A stretch of 64,000 nucleotides of DNA, from positions 70,768,084 to 70,832,083 of the forward strand of contig CM042150.1 in the NCBI GenBank assembly GCA_023376005.1, given 5' to 3'. The notes beneath the pieces were generated by a model. It saw only the letters and a list, made by a program, of their open reading frames with translations, searched no databases and was not told the origin of the DNA. The translations under genes and the position numbers were made by a program. Source of the stretch: Doryteuthis pealeii. Lineage: Eukaryota > Mollusca > Cephalopoda > Myopsida > Loliginidae. This document shows, piece after piece, positions 60,168 through 64,000 of the stretch (within the stretch, counting starts at the first letter, position 1; every line of letters starts with the position of its first letter).

Positions 60168-60612
60168 TATGAGGAAGGATGAATAAAAAAAGAAAGAACA
60201 GAATGGATAATAAAAGATGAATTTAATCAATATCACTTACACATGTGTTTTCGGTCAGTTCATCTTTGTGTACACGGTTCAAACTATTATTATCATTAAA
60301 TAAACAAATAAAATGAAATATAATAATAGAAAAATGTAAAAATATTCCGTACACAGAGAAAATTCGACCTACATCTTTCAAAATAAAATTTCACTCTGAT
60401 GAAGGTCGAATTTTCTCTGTGTGCGGAATTTTCTCTCTGTACGGAATATTTTCACATTTTTCTACATTATTATTTAATTTCATTTGTTTATTTAATGTAA
60501 TAATAGCTTGGACGTGTACACAAAGATGAACTGAACCGAAACACATGTGTAAGTGATATTGATTAAATTCATCTTATTATCCATTCTGTTCTTTCTTTTC
60601 CTTTATTCATCT

Positions 60613-60618
<6 letters not shown>
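60168..60618. mobile_element. Inverted-repeat element with about 215-bp arms
   Basis: 60,168-60,385 and 60,403-60,618 are reverse complements with few differences, around a short AT-rich spacer. Matched blocks include GAATAAA/TTTATTC, ACACATGTGT, AAAGATGAACTGA, CCGTACACAGAG and AATTCGACCT. Right-arm strings GATGAACTGAACCGAAAC and CTGATGAAGGTCG echo the hammerhead-like layout. It is flanked by TG/TA repeats on the left and (TA)n on the right. GGAAATGAATCCGACAATAT at 60,151 is shared with the left flank of the element at 58,091. Confidence 0.8.
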
Positions 60619-60664
<46 letters not shown>

Positions 60665-60830
60665 TATATAATGAGATTATCCAAAACTTGGTAGTAGGGA
60701 GATTCTATATGTGATTTTAAGATCCACTGTACTAATATTGATGATCCAGTATGGTATAAATACAGTGAATATTAATCACTAAAGAGAAGCTCAATGTAAA
60801 ATAACCTTTTAGATATATACAGAGCATATT

Positions 60831-61033
60831 TATCAATAAAGGAAGAACTCATACAGTAATCCCATAATAAATTTATTTTCGACAAAAATTGGGGCCCATA
60901 TAATCTAGTTGATTTAACGGCCCTCCCCAAATATTTGCCCCTCATCAGATGGGTCTCAATTCACTATGGGCCAATTTTTGTCGAAATAAATTTATTATGG
61001 GATTACTGTATTGAGTTCTTCCTTTTATTGATA
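60831..61033. mobile_element. Inverted-repeat element with about 70-bp arms
   Basis: 60,831-60,900 (TATCAATAAAGGAAGAACTC ... CAAAAATTGGGGCCCATA) is matched in reverse complement by 60,965-61,033. The 64-bp centre includes CATCAGATGGG, which on the minus strand reads CCCATCTGATG and then AGGGGC. The right arm runs directly into (TA)n. Confidence 0.8.
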
Positions 61034-61075
61034 TATATATATATATAATAGATATATATATATATAATATATATA

Positions 61076-61673
61076 TCTTATTATAAATGGAGATTGTGTG
61101 TTTTTCTGTCTGTAACCGAAACTATATTACTATACGAGTCACCAATTCCTTAGTTATTTACATCACATTCTCCATGATTTATTTATTATTTAAACCTCAG
61201 TTACTAATAAATTGTTTACATTATTATAACTGTTGACATATCTACATACAATAATGCAATTGTATTATATATCAACAAAATAGAGGTTTACAGTGTGATG
61301 GAGAGGCTATTTGCATATGATATTAAAAATTGATTTTTAATAAATATGTGCTTAGTATTATTGAATTTCTAACTGTTTGGTTTTATTTTAATGATATAAG
61401 CAAAAATCTCTCAATGAATCTTAAATGAAATCCATTAACAAGAAAAATAAGTGTAATTTTATTCTTTATTTCTAATTTAACTAATTGGTTAAATAAGTAA
61501 AATTCAGCAATGAAAGACGGCAGTGATTGAGAGTAAGTTTCATTTCTATTTTTCTATTAAACCCCCACTCTGTTTCAAATCATTTTATCTGCATTCTTAT
61601 TAGACTTTCTAATTTAAACGATATTTCATCATTAAACTTAAATACTTGCACCCAGGGGTGCATTATTTGCTAG
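61076..61673 (+). mobile_element. Helitron-like non-autonomous element, copy B
   Basis: It starts TCTTATTATAAATGGAGATT after (TA)n and ends TGCACCC-AG-GGGTGCA, TTATTTG, CTAG (61,670-61,673), then TATATAA. Collinear shared blocks with copy A include CACATTCTCC, AATTGTTTACATTATT, GCTATTTGCATAT/GCTAATTTGCATAT, CAATGAAAGACGG and TTAGACTTTCTAATTTA. It lacks copy A's long poly(C) insertion, so it is nearer the likely original length of about 600 bp. No coding capacity. Confidence 0.75.
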
Positions 61674-62273
61674 TATATAAACTTCCCAAATGCTTAAGCC
61701 ACCATTTTATTACGTCAGCGATGGAACTCTGTCAATTTTCACACGGACGGCCAAAACAAAACACGGGTATTTATGTGTTGCACTCATATACATGATTATT
61801 TATAAAATAAAATTTAATACTACATTTTTTATGGAATATTCTGAAATATTGTTAATGCACTGAAAGCGATATCTTTATGTCAAAGATGAGTTTATCATAA
61901 AAATAAATAAAGATTTATTTTGTTTGCGTTTTATGTTGCAGTATATTAAATACACTTACACATATATAGCATCAATATAGATATTTTGTGGAGACGCAGG
62001 GTGCAATGGTTATCGTTGTGGGAAATAGGGCTGACTTCTGATTTAGGTCGGAAAATTAAAACGGAAAGTTTTTTTCATTGGTGATTTAACATGATTATTA
62101 AACTTACTTTAAAATATTTCATGTTGGACAAAAAAGATAGTTACATGTTTAAATATATGGAATTCAAATGAGCAAACATGACTACCCCCGTTTAGTAAAA
62201 GTTTTCTCCGGGCTTTTAACTAAACAATTAGACTGAGTTCTGATTTAGGTCGGTAAAATTAAAAGGAAAGTTT
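61674..62273. other. Non-coding stretch with a truncated SINE head and a direct repeat
   Basis: GGAGACGCAGGGTGCAATGG at 61,991-62,010, then TTATCGTTGTGGGAAATAGG, matches the SINE head of 10,612/17,827 (A box GTGCAATGGTTATCG). The usual B box and body do not follow. TTCTGATTTAGGTCGG with AAAGTTTTTT occurs twice (62,035-62,072 and 62,236-62,273), a direct repeat about 200 bp apart. Confidence 0.5.
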
Positions 62274-62668
62274 TTTGCTGGTACCAAATGACAGTTTGTC
62301 TATGAATTACATTTTGCAAATGGGTTACGGCTTTAGGGGATTATGGTTGTTTTTTAATCACGTATTGCTTAAAAAAAAATCAACAAAAAAAAAATTACTA
62401 TACATTTAATTAACCATTGAAATTAATTATTGAATCTATTAATTGAGACAGTTGTTTGTGTTAGTATTGCAGTGTATAATTTCGATTAAACTTAGTTTAA
62501 AAATATATTTTTCAACATTGAATTTATAGGAAATTGGGTTTTTTGTTGTTATTTTTTTAAGCAATACGTAATTAAAAACAACCTTAATCCCTAAAACCGT
62601 AACCAAATTCGCAAAATGTTAATTCATAGACTGCAGTTAAACTGTCATTTGTACTAGCAAATAATTTA
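62274..62668. mobile_element. MITE-like element with about 95-bp terminal inverted repeats
   Basis: 62,274-62,375 (GCTGGTACCAAATGACAGTT ... GGTTACGGCTTTAGGGGATT ... ATTGCTTAAAAA) matches the reverse complement of 62,557-62,668. The interior of about 180 bp is AT-rich and non-coding. Ends read roughly TTTGCTRGTAC...GTACTAGCAAA. No clear target duplication could be fixed by eye. Confidence 0.7.
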
Positions 62669-62879
62669 TACAAAGTTATACAGTGTCAATGTTTTCTTAT
62701 ATAACTCTTATAATCGAGATGTATTTTTTTCTCATAGATATGATTCTAACAGGTATTTTCCAAATTGGGGTTAGAGTAGATATGGGAGGATGTATTTACC
62801 CAACCCCTTTGTATAAGCAGTATGTGACTGAAGGTAAGTTTTTATGCGGAGTTTAACGATTTTTTAATTTAAAGTTTGC

Positions 62880-63045
62880 GTAGTATTATCTGCGTTATTC
62901 GGACTATTGTCCTCATCTTCATTGTTATCTCTACAGATATGCCCCGGTCTTCTTCAGGTATATCGGCTGAAACAATAAAGATTAGGGCAATAGTCCGAAT
63001 AACGCAGATAATACTAATCATCAAGTCTTATCTCAAAACATTCAG
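62880..63045. repeat. Head-to-head pair of the dispersed GGCC-hairpin module
   Basis: TAGTATTATCTGCGTTATTC at 62,881-62,900 is the reverse complement of the string at 63,001-63,013 and its surroundings (GAATAACGCAGATAATACTA), with CGGACTATTG/CAATAGTCCG inside. The minus half contains CCTGAAGAAGACCGGGGCAT. The plus half contains CGGCTGAAACAATAAAGAT and continues to CTCAAAACATTCAGAG, as at 3,570-3,645. So two copies of the 3,516 module meet in opposite orientation. Confidence 0.75.
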
Positions 63046-63061
63046 AGTTAAAGTTTGCATT

Positions 63062-63262
63062 CTCATAGACCGGTTGCTATGCAATATTGAAGAGCCCAAA
63101 CTGCCCTATTATTCACCGATAGCTTTACGGAATAATTGGATTCATGATTTTGCCAAGTTTATTAGCGCTGTATGAAATAGTACTAGTCTCGTCTAGGATT
63201 TGAACTCCGCTCGACGGGACTATTTTCTTACAACAATAACCATTACAGTGGATATGGGTGTA
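63062..63262 (-). mobile_element. Octopus-type tRNA-derived SINE
   Basis: On the minus strand, CCATATCCACTGTAATGGTT heads the element (63,257 downward) and the B-box-like GAGTTCAAATCCTAGACGAG follows. The body includes TCGGTGAATAATAGGGCAG and TTGGGCTCTTCAATATTGC. It lies directly next to the paired modules at 62,880-63,045. Confidence 0.82.
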
Positions 63263-63535
63263 TTGGCAACCAAGTGGTGAGACTACACACTTACCTATTT
63301 TGTAGAACTTGAGCCTCACCAGCAATTTGAATGTCATACATAGGACATACGGTTTTTTGTTGTGTTTTGTTATTTTTTTGTTAATGTATCGACTTTTATA
63401 GGCTGTCGAATATTTGTGGTGTTTTTGATAGATTTCATGTTCTCATAACTCCTCCTCAAACAATACGTTTTTAAATTTGATTCTATTTTATTTTTCCTGA
63501 AAAATGTTATCTTTCTCGCTGTGTGCATATATATA
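63263..63535. other. Unrecognised non-coding stretch
   Basis: Nothing recognised. Confidence 0.5.
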
Positions 63536-63787
63536 CCCAAACTAAATTATATGCATATATATATGTATATGAACATATATATATTTATATTTATACGTGT
63601 GTGTGTATGTTGTGTGTGAGAGTATATGTGTGTACATATATATTTTTTATAAGGAAAAAGAGGACATGTGACTAAAAAAGAAACACACACACAACCCTCC
63701 CCACAAACATGTACATATATATATATCTGTGTGCATCTGTGTGTATGTGTTTGTGTGTGTGTTGTGTGTGTATTTGTGTGTGTGTGT

Positions 63788-63819
<32 letters not shown>

Positions 63820-64000
63820 AATAGAACATGCGACTAATCAAAGAACGCACACAAATACCTATACTCAGATGCACACGTATATTATATATATATATGATAT
63901 ATATATATATATATATATAAATCTGTGTGTGTGTTGTTTTTTTTGTGTGTGTATGTGTGTGTGTGGTGTGTGAAATGAGAACATGTGACTAAACAAGGAC
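63536..64000. repeat. Cluster of (TA)n, (TG)n and (CA)n microsatellites with a repeated phrase
   Basis: Arrays of TA and TG dominate to the window end. The phrase RAACATGTGACTAAA/ACATGCGACTAA recurs about every 150-170 bp (63,663, 63,826 and 63,980), so the region is a higher-order tandem repeat of microsatellite plus a short unique phrase. Confidence 0.85.

Noticed and set aside
60391..60560. Two further CTGATGAAG / GATGA...CCGAAAC strings inside the 60-kb inverted repeat
   Set aside because: One lacks GAAA after the stem and the other has no usable stem II; mentioned with the element but not listed as separate ribozyme candidates.

Overview
The window looks like repeat-dominated intergenic or intronic DNA from an invertebrate, most probably a coleoid cephalopod (octopus or squid). 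This is inferred from the very AT-rich background, the dense (TA)n, (CA)n and (CT)n arrays, several copies of an octopus-type tRNA-derived SINE, and RTE-like endonuclease/reverse-transcriptase remnants of a kind familiar from cephalopod genomes. I recognise no intact host gene, structural RNA gene or CRISPR array. Almost everything codable is a decayed transposable element, and frameshifts are so frequent that part of the window is probably under-polished long-read sequence.

Layout. (1) 1-28,509 is one giant inverted repeat: bases 1-14,042 recur as reverse complement at about 14,273-28,509, around a unique spacer of about 230 bp that lies inside a Ty3/Gypsy RNase H fragment. Each arm carries the same series: a (CT)n array, a tRNA-SINE, a decayed transposase-like gene, an RTE-type endonuclease, another SINE, a mariner fragment and a non-LTR reverse transcriptase C-terminus. 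The right arm has many single-base indels, is about 190 bp longer, and breaks reading frames that are longer in the left arm. A fold-back read or assembly artefact is the leading explanation; a real palindrome is possible. (2) 28,600-31,297 is a (TA)n / TAGAGTTTTATAATA satellite with a Helitron-like element and a tandem array of Helitron-like 3' ends, running into a 100-N scaffold gap (31,298-31,397). (3) 31,398-35,337 is less AT-rich at first and mostly unrecognised. (4) 35,338-46,207 holds two LTR retrotransposons with Ty3/Gypsy-type proteins in a Ty1/copia-like order (integrase before reverse transcriptase, as in Gmr1-like elements). One is truncated on the minus strand; one is nearly full length on the plus strand, with two LTRs, a tRNA-Pro-type primer site, and gag, protease, integrase, RT and RNase H remnants. 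(5) 46,208-53,200 is an AT-rich stretch with one decayed mariner with good terminal repeats and otherwise nothing recognisable. (6) 53,200-64,000 is a mosaic of SINEs, microsatellites, a second Helitron-like copy and a striking set of short inverted-repeat elements, most sitting in (TA)n arrays.

The most interesting pattern outside the palindrome is a recurring hairpin module, CTGANGA - stem-loop - (C)GAAAC, found at unrelated positions (3,516; 33,336; 55,87x minus; 58,232; 59,033; 62,9xx minus; a decayed one at 1,3xx minus). It resembles the catalytic core of hammerhead ribozymes carried by some retroelements. Every copy here departs from the strict consensus, so this is a hypothesis for a covariance-model search. 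All coordinates and similarities were judged by eye.
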